Positions 10,335 to 21,500 of a stretch of 61,443 nt of DNA are shown in pieces. The stretch is from Amanita rubescens (taxonomy: Eukaryota > Basidiomycota > Agaricomycetes > Agaricales > Amanitaceae). Each line of letters begins with the position of its first letter. Within the stretch, counting starts at the first letter, position 1. The notes below the pieces were generated by a model. The model was not told the origin of the DNA. It worked only from the letters and a program-made list of their open reading frames with translations, and did not search any database. A program made the position numbers and the translations under genes. The DNA is taken from positions 1 through 61,443 of the forward strand of contig WION01000307.1 of the NCBI GenBank assembly GCA_015039365.1. Direction: 5' to 3'.

Positions 10335-10774
10335 CCTTTGCGTGAGGAACGATATGACATGCCTTGAACCAGTCATCAGACAGGTTCCGTCACGATCAGT
10401 CACACTCTGTCTGAAATTGGCCCGGTCGGTGGAGAGAACTGATGAATCCGAAGTCCTGTCGTCCATCAAATCGGGGTCAAGCAGAAACGGCTCTAACATT
10501 GAAGGTGAATGAGGGGTCCTTGGACGCCGAAATATGACTTGCCTTGTGATACATAGTAATAAATACCAGGCTTCATATCGGCCTGATAATAGTCGACCTC
10601 TTGGCCACCAGGTGCGGTGGAGATGTGGCCTTCGGTGCCATAGATTGTAAATCCGAGATAACGCAACCAGGTAAGGGGGTGCAATGAGAAGAGCTGACAC
10701 TTGTCGACAGGAATGGATAGCGCAGGCTGGTATATACCATCGATTAACATCCGGAGCTCAACGGTGGCGGCCAT
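10335..10774 (-). pseudogene. HNH-nuclease family gene, frameshifted and truncated
   Basis: Starts at ATG 10774. The N-terminal exon encodes VELRMLIDGIYQPALSIP, typical of a basidiomycete family in which a short N-terminal domain precedes an HNH nuclease. Further on the frame reads FRQSVTDRDGTCLMTG; one base later the neighbouring frame reads FKACHIVPHAKG, the expected HNH core. A single-base deletion between MTG and FKAC therefore breaks the gene. Immediately after HAKG the sequence changes to the 25-bp repeat of the recombinase element, so the C-terminal half is missing. The missing part should lie left of the window if the nesting model is right. Confidence 0.65.
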
Positions 10775-11063
10775 GTTGGATGTTGAAATGTGGATGACGA
10801 TGAGAGGCGTTTTTATATTAACTGCGGATAACGCGTGAGCGCTTGAGCCACGATCGAGATCCGTGACGTCATGATGCATATTGCTGGTATCTATATCGCA
10901 GGATCTACCTAGCCCGTAAGTACCACCGTCTCGCGAACTTTCCCTCCTCCTTATGTGTCGATGTGTCCTGGGTATATTGTGTTTCTATTCTGAATAATCG
11001 ACAGAAAGAAAAAAAAGAGATTCGTCACTCGATAGAGTCAATCCACACGCAATCGTAAGCATG

Positions 11064-13380
11064 TCACGTCTCTAGGGAATCGGGATGCTGATAGACTTTA
11101 ATCAGCAATGGCAATTGATTTTTACCATTAGGATCTGATGCAAGGACAGGTCGTAGGACAATTAACGCTTTCCGCTTGATATCAGCTGCAGGAACTGCCA
11201 GTTGAAATTCAAACGCTCGAAGAAGCGTGAACAAAAGTGCTTTCATTCTACATTGAAGCCGTCTTTCAATACTATTCAAGATGGGTACAGCGAACTTACT
11301 CCACGACCGAGAATTTGAATCCGATGCAAGCATGAGGGCCACCCAAGAAAGTGAGCTGATTTCCCCATACACTGGGGATCCTGTGAACTGCCTGTGGAAT
11401 GGATTCCCAGCGTTCCGGCCTTCACATAACTTAGGTGGTGGTCGAAAGCAACAAAGGATCTTATCGCTTACTTGAACTCTGCCGCATCCTCCCCCCAGAT
11501 GCTTACCGCACGATTCATAGCTAAGAGAGGGATAGATACAATGCGACCTTTCTTTATCCTTGTAGCTTGCGATTTAGCGAGGCAAATAGGTATGCAGAAG
11601 CTTACAGACCGAATGTATTCCTGGATATTCCCTTCCTCATCTTTAACAGGTATTTCTAGAGGAATTATATCATCCGCGGTCGCAACTCTTGCTGTTAAAG
11701 GGACAGGAGCATAAAGACGCATGACCTCGCGAACAACTTTATCGAGGTAAGGGAGGGCGTTCAGCTCATCCATCGTAGGATTGTCGGTGGGAAAACTCAA
11801 GAGTTCTACGCGTAACTTCTCCTGAACATCAGCGCGCTGGGCCAATGCGAACAACGCCCATGTCGTTGCGACACTTGAACAGTCCATTAGGGTCGGATGT
11901 ATAACTCGACAAAACGTACCTTGTAGTTTCGTGACCTGCCACGAAGAATGTTGGTATTTCTGAAATAACAGCTTAGCGCCTTTTTCTGTAGGGACAGGAG
12001 GATGAATAGTTACGGGCCATTACATCATCATCGCACATTCTCTGGTTACTAGGCAAGTCCGTGGCCATGTTCGCTCTAACAAGTAATGACAGTATATCAC
12101 GTCCCTTGGAAAGATCCTTTGCTAGAGATGAGATTTTCTCTGCTATCAACGCGGCTCGACTATCTTCGAGGAGCTTGTGGGCAATGCGAGTCATCGTCTG
12201 CTTTGCTTTCTTACTTTCGGCATCGCCTTCCGCTGGCTAGATAAGGAAATAAAGCACATGCTGCGCCCTAAGATGTGGTCAAACGCACCAAGAGACGTAG
12301 AATAGGAATTCTTGCTCTGATGAGGGGCATTAGCGGAAGTCGAGCCCTTGGCTTGAAAACCGTTGCAAGCGCTCGCTGGAGCTCATTCGTACCATCGCCG
12401 GAAAGTGCGTTGAATTGATAATTGAATCCTTGAAATCATGGTGTAAAAAGAAAAATAATAGAAAGATCACCACCTTACCAGCCAGACCGATGACATCCAA
12501 GGTCATCCTGGTAATCCAAGTGAGGATATCGATGTGAACAATAGGTCCGGCAGGTCCCTTCTGCTTCATTATTTCAGTTTCCAGGGCATCTCGCAGCTGA
12601 CATGTACTGTGAGCTGACGAAGATACTTGTGAATGATAGAGTTACCTCGACGGCTTTATCGACAAAAATCGCAGTTAATTCTCGTATTTGAGCAGTTCCA
12701 AATGCAGGATTCTTTCTATAATTAAAGCAAGTAACACTGATTTGATGCCATAACTACTTACCATAATTCGTCTCTAAAAAGTATAGGTAGTCGTCAGAGA
12801 AACTTGTATCGGTTACATGAATCAATACCTGCTGCCTGTGCTTATCGCCTTCAGCAACTAACAGACCTATAACCCATTAAAGAGTGATATTACTCAGTCT
12901 ATCTTAGACTCTTACCATCGCCAAGTAATTGAATGGTGGCATGACGGATAAAATCCGGCTTTTCATACAAATTACTATTCATCAAGATATGTGATACGGC
13001 TTTTATATCCATTGTCGCAAGACTAGTCAGCTGCGGATCATTCAGAGCAACAACCAAGTCAGATAAATTAAAATACATTGCAAACTTACAACTCACGCCA
13101 AAAATCCTTTTATATTTGAACGTAGGGCCATAAATAGATGCCCATTTCTCGTATACCAAAGTATCCTAAGAACTGTGTTATGTTTGAACCGATGAAAGTA
13201 GTAATGGAAGCACAGTACACTCTCCAGTATCTCGTTCAAATTCCCGTAAATCCAACTTGTGCTCTTCGGACCCGGCAGCCGTTTCAAGGGTGAAGTGTGT
13301 TCCCAGTAGATAAACTGTGCTAGCTTTATAAGAAGGTATACCGTCGCCGAAGCGAGGAAACCGAGCGCAATTGTGTGCAT
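11064..13380 (-). CDS. Cytochrome P450 monooxygenase
   Basis: Multi-exon gene starting at ATG 13380 with an N-terminal membrane anchor ([16 protein letters not shown]) and a proline-rich hinge (KRLPGPK). Reading across short introns gives [16 protein letters not shown], the I-helix oxygen-binding motif AGHETTS (near 11925), the ExxR motif EVMR (near 11725), the PERW segment, and the haem-cysteine loop [11 protein letters not shown] (near 11330-11360), where His stands at the position usually held by Arg, as in many Agaricomycete P450s. The C-terminus ends [12 protein letters not shown] see no disabling lesion. It would be ER-anchored and oxidise an unknown small molecule. It is the first of three co-oriented genes that could form a small metabolic cluster. 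Confidence 0.92.
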
Positions 13381-13588
13381 GAGGACTGAAAGTACTGAAC
13401 CGAAGAGCGTCTGCTCACGGAATTGGAGTACTCGGACTTTCCCGAATCTCCGCCTGACATATAAATGGAAGGAAATGGATCGGCTGGTGGCTGCGAAGCG
13501 CTGCCGAAGTTATCCAGCAATCTTTTCTTCACTTACTTACTGACCATCATGCATTATGTGTAGATCTCTACGATTATCCACTTCATGT

Positions 13589-14368
13589 TCATCCTACACG
13601 TAGAGTGTTTCGAGTGTCGTCCGCGACTAGGGAAGTCTCGTTCCCACTGCCAGACGTAATATATAATAAGTAGTCCTCTATCTCTCTCCCCGACGGCCCC
13701 GCGACTTTTTCCCCGCGCGCCCTGGTGCCTTCGTTATTCTTCCTCTTCTCCACGAGCTCCCGGAGCAATCTTTCCACGACCGCATGGTGTCGCCTGCTTT
13801 CTTCTACGATTCCATCCAGGCGACCTATGATTTTCACGATAGCCGTATTCAACACCAACTGCGCCTCCGTCTCCGCACTCTGCTTTCGCCTCGCTTGAGC
13901 GCTGACCCTGCATGGTGTTTTCTTTTGGCGACAGCGCTCGCACGACGTCGCATTCGAACCATTTTCCGGAGGCGTGCAGGTTACACCAGCCCTTTCACAC
14001 CTTCTTTGGATGTTTAGCGTCATCTCTGGTTGCATTCCGATTCTCACTCACCCGTCGCAATCAGCCCAAATCCGAGGCTTTTTGGACTGCCTCGCGTCCT
14101 CTCGGTCCCTGGGTCTCTTCTTCTCCTGCCTTCGGACCTCATGTTCTGGGTCGGTCTCTGCACTCGGCCGCGGCCTCGCAATGGCCTCCTCCCAGCGCTC
14201 CACGATGAACAAGGCCGCGACCGCCCTCCTGTCGCGCAAGCACTGCTCCTCTTCCGCTAAAAGCCGCTCAAGCACCTCAATCTCCTTCCGTTCCAGCTCT
14301 TCTCGTTCGAGGCGTTCCTTCTTGCGCTGCTCCTTGAGTAGCCGCAGTTTTTCTAAGGCAGATAGCAT
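13589..14368 (-). CDS. Coiled-coil protein with C-terminal cysteine cluster
   Basis: Two exons. Exon 1 starts at ATG 14368 (MLSALEKLRLLKEQ) and forms a Lys/Glu/Arg-rich coiled coil, then a basic segment KKRPRDRE that could be a nuclear signal. An intron with GTGAGT and AAAG borders (about 14000-14050) joins ADCDG to RCERAGVTC. The cysteine region reads C-x6-C ... CERCRQKKTPC, reminiscent of a Zn2Cys6 binuclear cluster but not the canonical spacing. A second helical region and a Ser/Gly-rich tail follow. Such proteins are frequent in Agaricomycetes and have no assigned role. Its position between a P450 and an FAD oxidase makes a local regulator possible, but that is inference. Confidence 0.65.
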
Positions 14369-15524
14369 AATAGAAGCAATGATGTCACGCGTGCAGTCAC
14401 GCGCCCTTACGGACGACAAAGTACCCAATTGGTTCTGGATCGCAAGTAAATAAAAAGTGATCGGAGGTTTTTGTGAGTGCACTATAAAGTGGTCGTCATA
14501 ATAATGAAAATTTCTGCATTAGATGCTACTATGATGTGCAAGTCGTGTTTCACTCTCCCCAGATGGCTACGCACTTGATTGTCCCTCTGGGATACGTAGA
14601 ACAAACAGTTTGCTTTATAAACAACTTGAATGCGCAGCACCGTGGCGAACGATAGGTAACTGTTCGCTAGAATATATATATGCAAGAACCGCTAGAATAA
14701 ACCAGCGAACGATGAGTTTTTCAGTTTCCAGGAGCGACTGCTGGCTGCCACAGCAAGGTTTTTAAACGGTATTGTAAGGTTGTCTCCAAAGCCCAAATCG
14801 CATAAACGCTGGCATCATCCCGCTCAAGCATTCAGTCCTAAACAATTCAATCAACCTGGGCTCTATTTGCTGTCGTATCCTCAGTAGGAAAGTTGCGAAG
14901 TGAAGAGGTCAAGGTGCCGCACGTTTTCGGCGATCACATATATCTAATTTTAAATCAGAAGTCTTCGGATTTTGCAGAACGTAGAACCCTTACGTTATCG
15001 GTATCAGGTGATTGGTACGCCACAATCACTCGCGCTTGCTTGCCAGTCCATGCACCGGGAAACTCTTAATGCCAAGGGATGCGACATGCAGCACATGATG
15101 GCTTCGTCTCGTGTCTGTTTTTCTGTTATCTTCCAATCCTTGTACTGGAAAACCATCAATGGTAGCAGTGCATCGTAAGGTGCTGTTTTTGATGACGTCT
15201 GTGGAGGCGACAAGCACGTTGGTTCACTGTTTCGAAAATGATCAGTGCCTTCACAAACGGTTGTATGTATGGGTAAACGTACGATGACGGCATCGCGACC
15301 GGCAGTCGAAGAAGTTGGCTGTTGTCGATAGAACGAACACGAGGAATCCTCCAGGTGGAGCGGCCATGTTGGACCCTGGACGCCTGCAGCAGGCAGCAAG
15401 TTGCGTTAAGTAGTGAACGTTTGAATGTTGAACGCACGCTGATTACACTCCGAAGCTCTTTCGAGAGGGACCACTGTGCTTGTGCCAGAAATGAATTGTT
15501 TTTTGTACAATGTACAATGCAAAC
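14369..15524. other. Non-coding stretch between cysteine-cluster gene and FAD oxidase
   Basis: No supported gene. Holds the left arm (14594-14683) of a long inverted repeat. Short open frames at 15000-15440 on both strands show no recognisable motif or codon pattern. Confidence 0.6.
14594..14683 (+). repeat. Left arm of ~88-bp inverted repeat
   Basis: Its reverse complement is found at about 17576-17663. Shared blocks include ACGTAGAACAAACAGTTTGC and GCGAACGATAGGTAA, followed by TGTT(C/T)GCTAG. Roughly 80-85 percent identity by eye. Confidence 0.75.
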
Positions 15525-17282
15525 TCAGGCGGGTACTATAGGAAACCACTTGTTGAACACGTTTTCCGGGTCATATCTCCTCTTTACCCTCTGCAGTCTT
15601 GGATAATTGGGACCAAATGCCGACAAAGCACTGTCCTTCATATCATCCGGTCCTTCTCCGTCTAAAAAAGGCTTGAATTCAGACTGGCCACTGCTTTTGA
15701 CCTGGACGCTCACCATAATTAACACCATAGCCAAACCATAACGGATCATGCAAAAGAGACTTGTCGCCGAGTATACTAATGGCAATTTCATACGCTACTT
15801 CTCGTGCTCTCTGCGAATGATCTCCGATGGTATTGTCCCATTGGAGCATGATCACCGCTGTTGGCCTGCAGGTTCGATTGAAGGCCATAGTACCGTTGGG
15901 TATAGCTTTGATTGTACTTGGCGGGAAATATTCGAACACTATGGTGCAGTTGATGCCTTTTAGCTTCATTTCGGCCAACTTTGCAAGGACCCTGTTGGAA
16001 ATTGCGAAATCGGGGGCTTCATGGCCCGCCGATTTTGTGTAGTAACCCTTGCCGTAGCCTACGAACTCGTTCTAGAAAATACATCAAAACAAGATTGAGC
16101 CACTAGCATGGACCATTCGTACTTGTAATCCATTAACTCGCTCGTAAGGAATTTCCCCTGTCGTGTCGCTTACCGGTCCTGAAGTACGAAGCCATCATGA
16201 AAAAATGGGTTTATATGATAAGCAGATACGAACCAAGGTCAAGAAGAGCTTTGAAATTTCTCCTGCCCTCTTCTGCCGAACCATTGTAGAAGACGAAGCA
16301 CACCAGCATAGGCTACGAAGCGAGATCAGCAACTGAGAACATTGATCTAAGCGGTCCCTTACTTGTCCATTTGGACCGTTGGTATGGATTGCCGTAAGTC
16401 CTTCTTTCTCATTTGTCTTAGTAGGCCACCAATCCTTGAGAACATTCAACACCGACTCGAAAAGTGGTGGAGGATATTTAAGGGAACCCGCATAGACGAG
16501 ACGACGTTGAGGGTGTAATCTGATCGCAAAACGAGTGACGACTCCAAAGTTGCTGCCTCCCCCCCGGATACCAAAGAACAGTTCAGGGTTTTCAGTCTCG
16601 CTGGCGGTAACGACAGAACTGTCAGCAATAACCATAGTTGCCTAAAGTCAAGTTTATCGCATTTGTACATCGCGGTCAATGTCGGCGGCTTACTTCAACA
16701 AGATTATCAATAACCAAGCCATGGGAGCCGGTTAGCCAACCGAACCCGCCTCCCAAGGTGAGCCTGAAATCAGGTAGTCAGAATTGTTCTCCATAGAATT
16801 ATGCCAACGCAAATACCCTCCGACACCAGTCTAGAAATAACATGTCAGTAAATTGGACGACGGTACAACTTATGAATTGAACCAACATGGTTGACTGTTC
16901 CCCCTACAGATGCAAGGCCGTGTTCTATCGCGGCTTTATCAACAGTTTCCCAAATAGCACCTCCACCAACATGAGCAAGCTGCTTCTCGGCATCAATGGT
17001 GACACCATTAAGGTAACGAGATAGATCAACGACAAGGCCATTTTCGATTGAAGACCCGCCAGCAGCACTGTGTCCTCCACCACGAATTGCGATGGGTAAA
17101 CCGCTGTCTCTTGCATACTTGATCGCTAAAGCCACGTCTTCCTCATCTTTGACAAAGGCAACGACAGAAGCCTTGCGGGAGGCATTTGCTGCCCATCGCT
17201 TGAGTGCATCGTCATAGCCTGGATCGCCTGGCCTGACGAGATCGCCCTTGAACCCCAGGATGAGATTGGAGGCAAAAGACAT
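15525..17282 (-). CDS. FAD-linked oxidoreductase, BBE-like (berberine bridge enzyme family)
   Basis: Multi-exon gene from ATG 17282. The first exon carries the FAD-binding type 4 domain, with [10 protein letters not shown] containing the His that forms the 8-alpha-histidyl FAD bond. The next small exon gives [16 protein letters not shown], where BBE enzymes with bicovalent flavin have a Cys; here it is absent, so a single covalent link is predicted. [13 protein letters not shown] follows, and the C-terminal BBE motif [10 protein letters not shown] ends the protein at 15525. There is no signal peptide. Such enzymes oxidise alcohols, sugars or secondary-metabolite intermediates; the substrate here is unknown. 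Splice sites between 15700 and 16200 were not fully resolved. Confidence 0.88.
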
Positions 17283-17575
17283 TGTACGTGCGCCGTAACC
17301 CCACTCGTAGTTCCCTGAACGTGTACATATATGTTGAAATTTGGAATTTCAAAGATCTTCCCCTTTAGGCCTTCAGTCTAGTCCGGGCTGTACCCCATTT
17401 GTTACGTGAGCGGAGGAATACCAGTCACCTTGATGACAGTAGATGCCTCCGTGACAATTCGTTTTTGGAATGGTGCCGCGCCACACCAATCCAGAAAAAA
17501 TATAACCAAATACCCTTTCAACCATACACCACCGCCATTCTTGGGCCTGGGCTGGACCACTTGTACTCTACCGGG

Positions 17576-17663
17576 TGCGCATGCATATGCTAGCAAACAA
17601 TTACCTATCGTTCGCACCGCGCGTTAAAGTTGTTATTAATAAAGCAAACTGTTTGTTCTACGT
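17576..17663 (-). repeat. Right arm of ~88-bp inverted repeat
   Basis: Inverted copy of 14594-14683. Together the arms enclose about 2.9 kb that contains the whole FAD-oxidase gene. Confidence 0.75.
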
Positions 17664-17962
17664 CACGGTGAAGACAAGTTGAAATACAGTACTAGATTGG
17701 GAGGTATAGCAGGTAAGCACCGAGATAAATGAGTATAAATCGTGATGCAATGACTTTTGACCGTCGACTGGCATTTACAAGGTCTACATCCGGCCCGGGT
17801 GCGTGTCATATTTGCGCTACCACCTCAACTCGGGCGCTATTTGAACCAGTGATGATGCTTGCAATGCAACCAGTCTTTTCTAGCGTAATACCTGTTGGAA
17901 TGCAAGGAAAGGCCATGCTTGCCTAGCCCAACATGTTGACTATAAGTCTGGTATAGAACCAA

Positions 17963-18036
17963 GGCCTGGTAGCTCAGTGGTTAGAGCACCTGGTATATGT
18001 CCAAGGAGGTCTTGGGTTCAATCCCCAGTCAGGCCA
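17963..18036 (+). tRNA. tRNA-like sequence (gene or SINE head), unusual anticodon arm
   Basis: 74 nt. The acceptor stem GGCCTGG/TCAGGCC pairs over 7 bp, the D arm is TAGCTC..GAGC, the T arm TTGGG-TTCAATC-CCCAG is perfect, and the discriminator is A. A and B boxes are therefore good. The anticodon arm is poor: CCTGG/CCAAG has a C-A mismatch, and the loop TATATGT lacks the universal U33. Read at face value the anticodon is TAT (Ile). It may be a degenerate tRNA, an intron-bearing tRNA I cannot resolve, or the head of a tRNA-derived SINE. It lies about 200 bp from the copia insertion. Confidence 0.5.
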
Positions 18037-18241
18037 CTTCTTTTCGAGGTCACACGATTTGCCCAACAATACCAATGGTCGTTTCAAACGCAGCGTTGAT
18101 AGAGAACGCTTGCCAGGAGAAAATCGATATCGCAATGCAGATGACTGAAAAAATGGCACAGAGTTGAGGACCGTGTCCACGCAGCATATTTGCGCAAAGA
18201 GGTATATCCAAACATGGCAGCAACGTTTCTTGGGTATGTTT

Positions 18242-18496
18242 TGTTGGCAGAGAAGGCGAGATCTTAGGGATAAAGCCTCAGTTATTGGTAAAGAACTAAT
18301 ATTGGTATAATCTACCTTAGGGATAAACTAAGTAGAGTAAGTATGAGGTGTAGACGAATATATAAGATGGTACTCACGCCTCAGTTATTGGTAAAGAACT
18401 GAGGCGTCGTAGACGAACATTCGACGTATAAAATAATCGGAATAAACAAGTGCAAACAATGGACTTAGCGGTATAACGCGGGCTCGTACTCCAACA
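18242..18496 (-). repeat. Copia 3' LTR
   Basis: 255 bp, TG..CA ends, identical by eye to 22945-23199. Contains an internal duplication of GCCTCAGTTATTGGTAAAGA. Confidence 0.95.
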
Positions 18497-18518
18497 CTCC
18501 TCCTCGAGCTGAGCGTGA

Positions 18519-21500
18519 TTAAGCAATCCCAAGTAGCGTACGAAACTTTTCGAATTTGAAACGAGAGAGTGCTTTGGTAAAGATGTCGGCAATCATTTCA
18601 TCGGTTGGACAGTAAGAAATTGAAAGAATGTTGTTGTTAATGATTTCACGGACGAAATGGAAACGAGTGTCGATGTGCTTTGTACGCATGTGAAAAGTAG
18701 AGTCTTTGGAAAGTACGATTGCGCCTTGGTTGTCGCAAAAGAGTGGAATTGAGTTGGTAGTCGAAAAAGTAAAGAATGGCGATAGTTCGGAATGAAGTTT
18801 TCGGTGCCAAAGGAGATCTTTGACGATATGGGTGAGAGCGACGTATTCGGCCTCGGTACTGGACAGAGTGACGATTGGTTGTTTCTTGGAGCTCCAGGAT
18901 ACGGCGCCTTGACCATAGAAGATGACGAAACCAGAGATTGAGTGACGATGTGCCTGAGAGGCCCAGTCGGCATCTGAGTAAGCGTGTAGCTGCGGGTCCT
19001 TTCCTCCAAGGATCAGATGCTTGTCACGGGTTTGTTTGAGGTTTCGGATTGCTCGTTGGACAGCGGCGTGGTGGGTTTTGGATGGATCTTCAAGATAACG
19101 AGATAAGGTCGATATGCAGTAAGCGACGTCGGCTCGAGTCACGGTGGACAGATAAAGCAGCGCGCCGATCATCTCACGATAGAAGGTGCGTTCCCGGGCA
19201 GTCAGCTTGACTGGCGAGACATGTGGCGTTCCCGGGGTGAGGTCAGATCCGGGTTCCATCGGGGTTGAGATGGGGCGAGCGTCTTCAAGTCCAAAACGCT
19301 TGACGATCTCGTCGATGTAGGATTGTTGTCCAAGTGATATGGTTCGGTTCTCGAGGTCGCGGGTGATGTGGACGCCTAGAAGCCACTTGATCTCGCCTAG
19401 ATCGACGAGCTCAAAGTACTGATTGAGTTGATCTTTGATCAGTTTGGCTGATTCGTTTGATTCAGCAATGATTGTCAGATCATCGGTGGCGACGGCGACA
19501 ATAGTGTACTTGTCCGGGCCAGAGAACCTGTAGAATATGCCTAGATCGGCGGTTGAGACTTTGTAGCCAAGCTTGACGAAGGTGTCACGGAGTTTCATGT
19601 ACCAGCCACGGCCGGCTTGCTTAGTTCCGTATAGGCCCTTCTTCAGCTTGCAAACAGCTCGTTTTGGGGATAGATGAGGTGGTAGAGGTCGGAATTCTGT
19701 GTATAAAGGTGGGAGCTCGACATAGATGTCTTCTTTAATCTCGGCATTGAGGTAAGCGTTCTTTACGTCGGCTTGGTGGATGACTGATCCACGTGAGGCG
19801 GCTTGAGCGAGTAGGTTGCGAATAGTCTCCCATCGGACGATCCAGACGCGCGTGTCAAAGTAGTCGATACCAAATTTTTGTGTGAAACCGCGGGCAACGA
19901 GGCGGGCCTTGTATTTGGTAATGTTCCCATGCTCGTCACGCTTGAGCCTGAAGACAAACTTGCTAGAGACGATATTCGCATCGGCAGGAGCCTCAACGAT
20001 GTCCCAGGTGCGTAGTTTCTCGATTTGGTCAAGTTCGGCTTGCACAGCCGCACGCCATTTACTCGCGTCTTCTCCTCCTAGCGCTTCCTTCAATGACTTG
20101 GGTTTCCCCTCTGTTCCTGAAGCTAGAACGAACTCCTGCATTGCTGCAGCAATGAGTAAGTCTTCTTCATCCTCTCCAATGCTTTGGGATAGCTGATCAT
20201 AGCCATCTTCGACTGCAATAGCAGCTTTTGCCCCTTTTCCTGCCATCAAGTCCTTGTAATAGCCTGGAGGGGGTCTAGGGCGTCGTCCTCGGCCTACAAG
20301 CTCGCTTTCTACCTCCTCTTCATCATCTGAATCATGGATCTGTTGCGATGTTTCAGGATTTTGAGTGGGTGTCTGAGATGAGGTATTGGGGATGGGTAAG
20401 TTTGATAAGCTTGTAGCTCGTCCGTTTCTCGACGGATTTCCTTCATTTAGGACTGGATTTTTAGCGTTTTCGAGGCTCTTTCCGGACGCGTTGACCGTTT
20501 TATGATTGGCGTCCTCGTTCGTCGGCGGTGCGACGTTCTCTGTAGAAGTGACCACTTTTGAGGGTTGATTGTTGTTCCTGTAAGTCTCCCCTTCAATCAA
20601 AGTCGTCTCTGGGGCTAAGGCACTTCTTTTATCGAAGTATACATCGCGTTCAACAGTTACAGCACGTCGATCCTCCCAGTAGATGCGGTACCCCTTTGAT
20701 TCCTCGTCATAACCTATGAAACAGCCATCTTTGACTTTGGAGCCTAATTTGGAACTGTGGGTTCGTTTTACCCATACACGGCAACCCCATTCATGGATAT
20801 CCGACAGGTCCGGACGGTTTCCAGTTGCCATTTCGAGCGGTGTCTTGGAATCCGGCAGTGCTTTTGTGGGAACGCGATTGCGTAACCAGACAAGGTGAGC
20901 AGCTGCTTCTGCCCATAAGGATTCGGGGAGTCCTGACGAAGCTAATAGGGCTCTGATCCCCTCTCCGATGGTGCGATTCGCGCGCTCAGCTTTCCCGTTG
21001 GACTGTGGACTATCATGGACCGTCAGGTGACGAGCAGTTCCAGCTTGTTCGAGGTGGGCTTTGAAGGCTGCGCCCGTGAATTCTCCTCCTCGGTCTGTAC
21101 CCAGAATCTTTATCCTTCCGTCACGTTGCATCTTAACCCATGCCTCATAAAGTTTATAGGCTTGGAATGCTTCCGACTTTTTGTGAAGGAAGTAGATCCG
21201 TTGCTCGTGAGTGTATTCATCTTGAAATAAGATGTAATACTTCTTCCCTTTCAGAGATGCAGTCTCCGTAGGTCCCCAAAGGTCCGAAACGACCTTATCG
21301 CCATATTGTTTTGCCCGATCACTGGTACTCAGTTTCGGAAACGGTCGGCGTGGTGCTTTTCCCTCAATACATCCGGGACAGGTTTCGGCTTTAGAACCTG
21401 TGTCAAGGTCTATTCCAGTGATGGTTCCTTCCTTGACCATACGACGTAAGTCATCGTTATTGATATGTCCCATTTTTCGATGTAATTCATTGATAGACAT

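Noticed and set aside
13784..14453. Plus-strand frames of 77-159 codons
   Set aside because: Antisense of the coiled-coil/cysteine-cluster gene; Ser/Arg-rich shadow of Glu/Lys codons.
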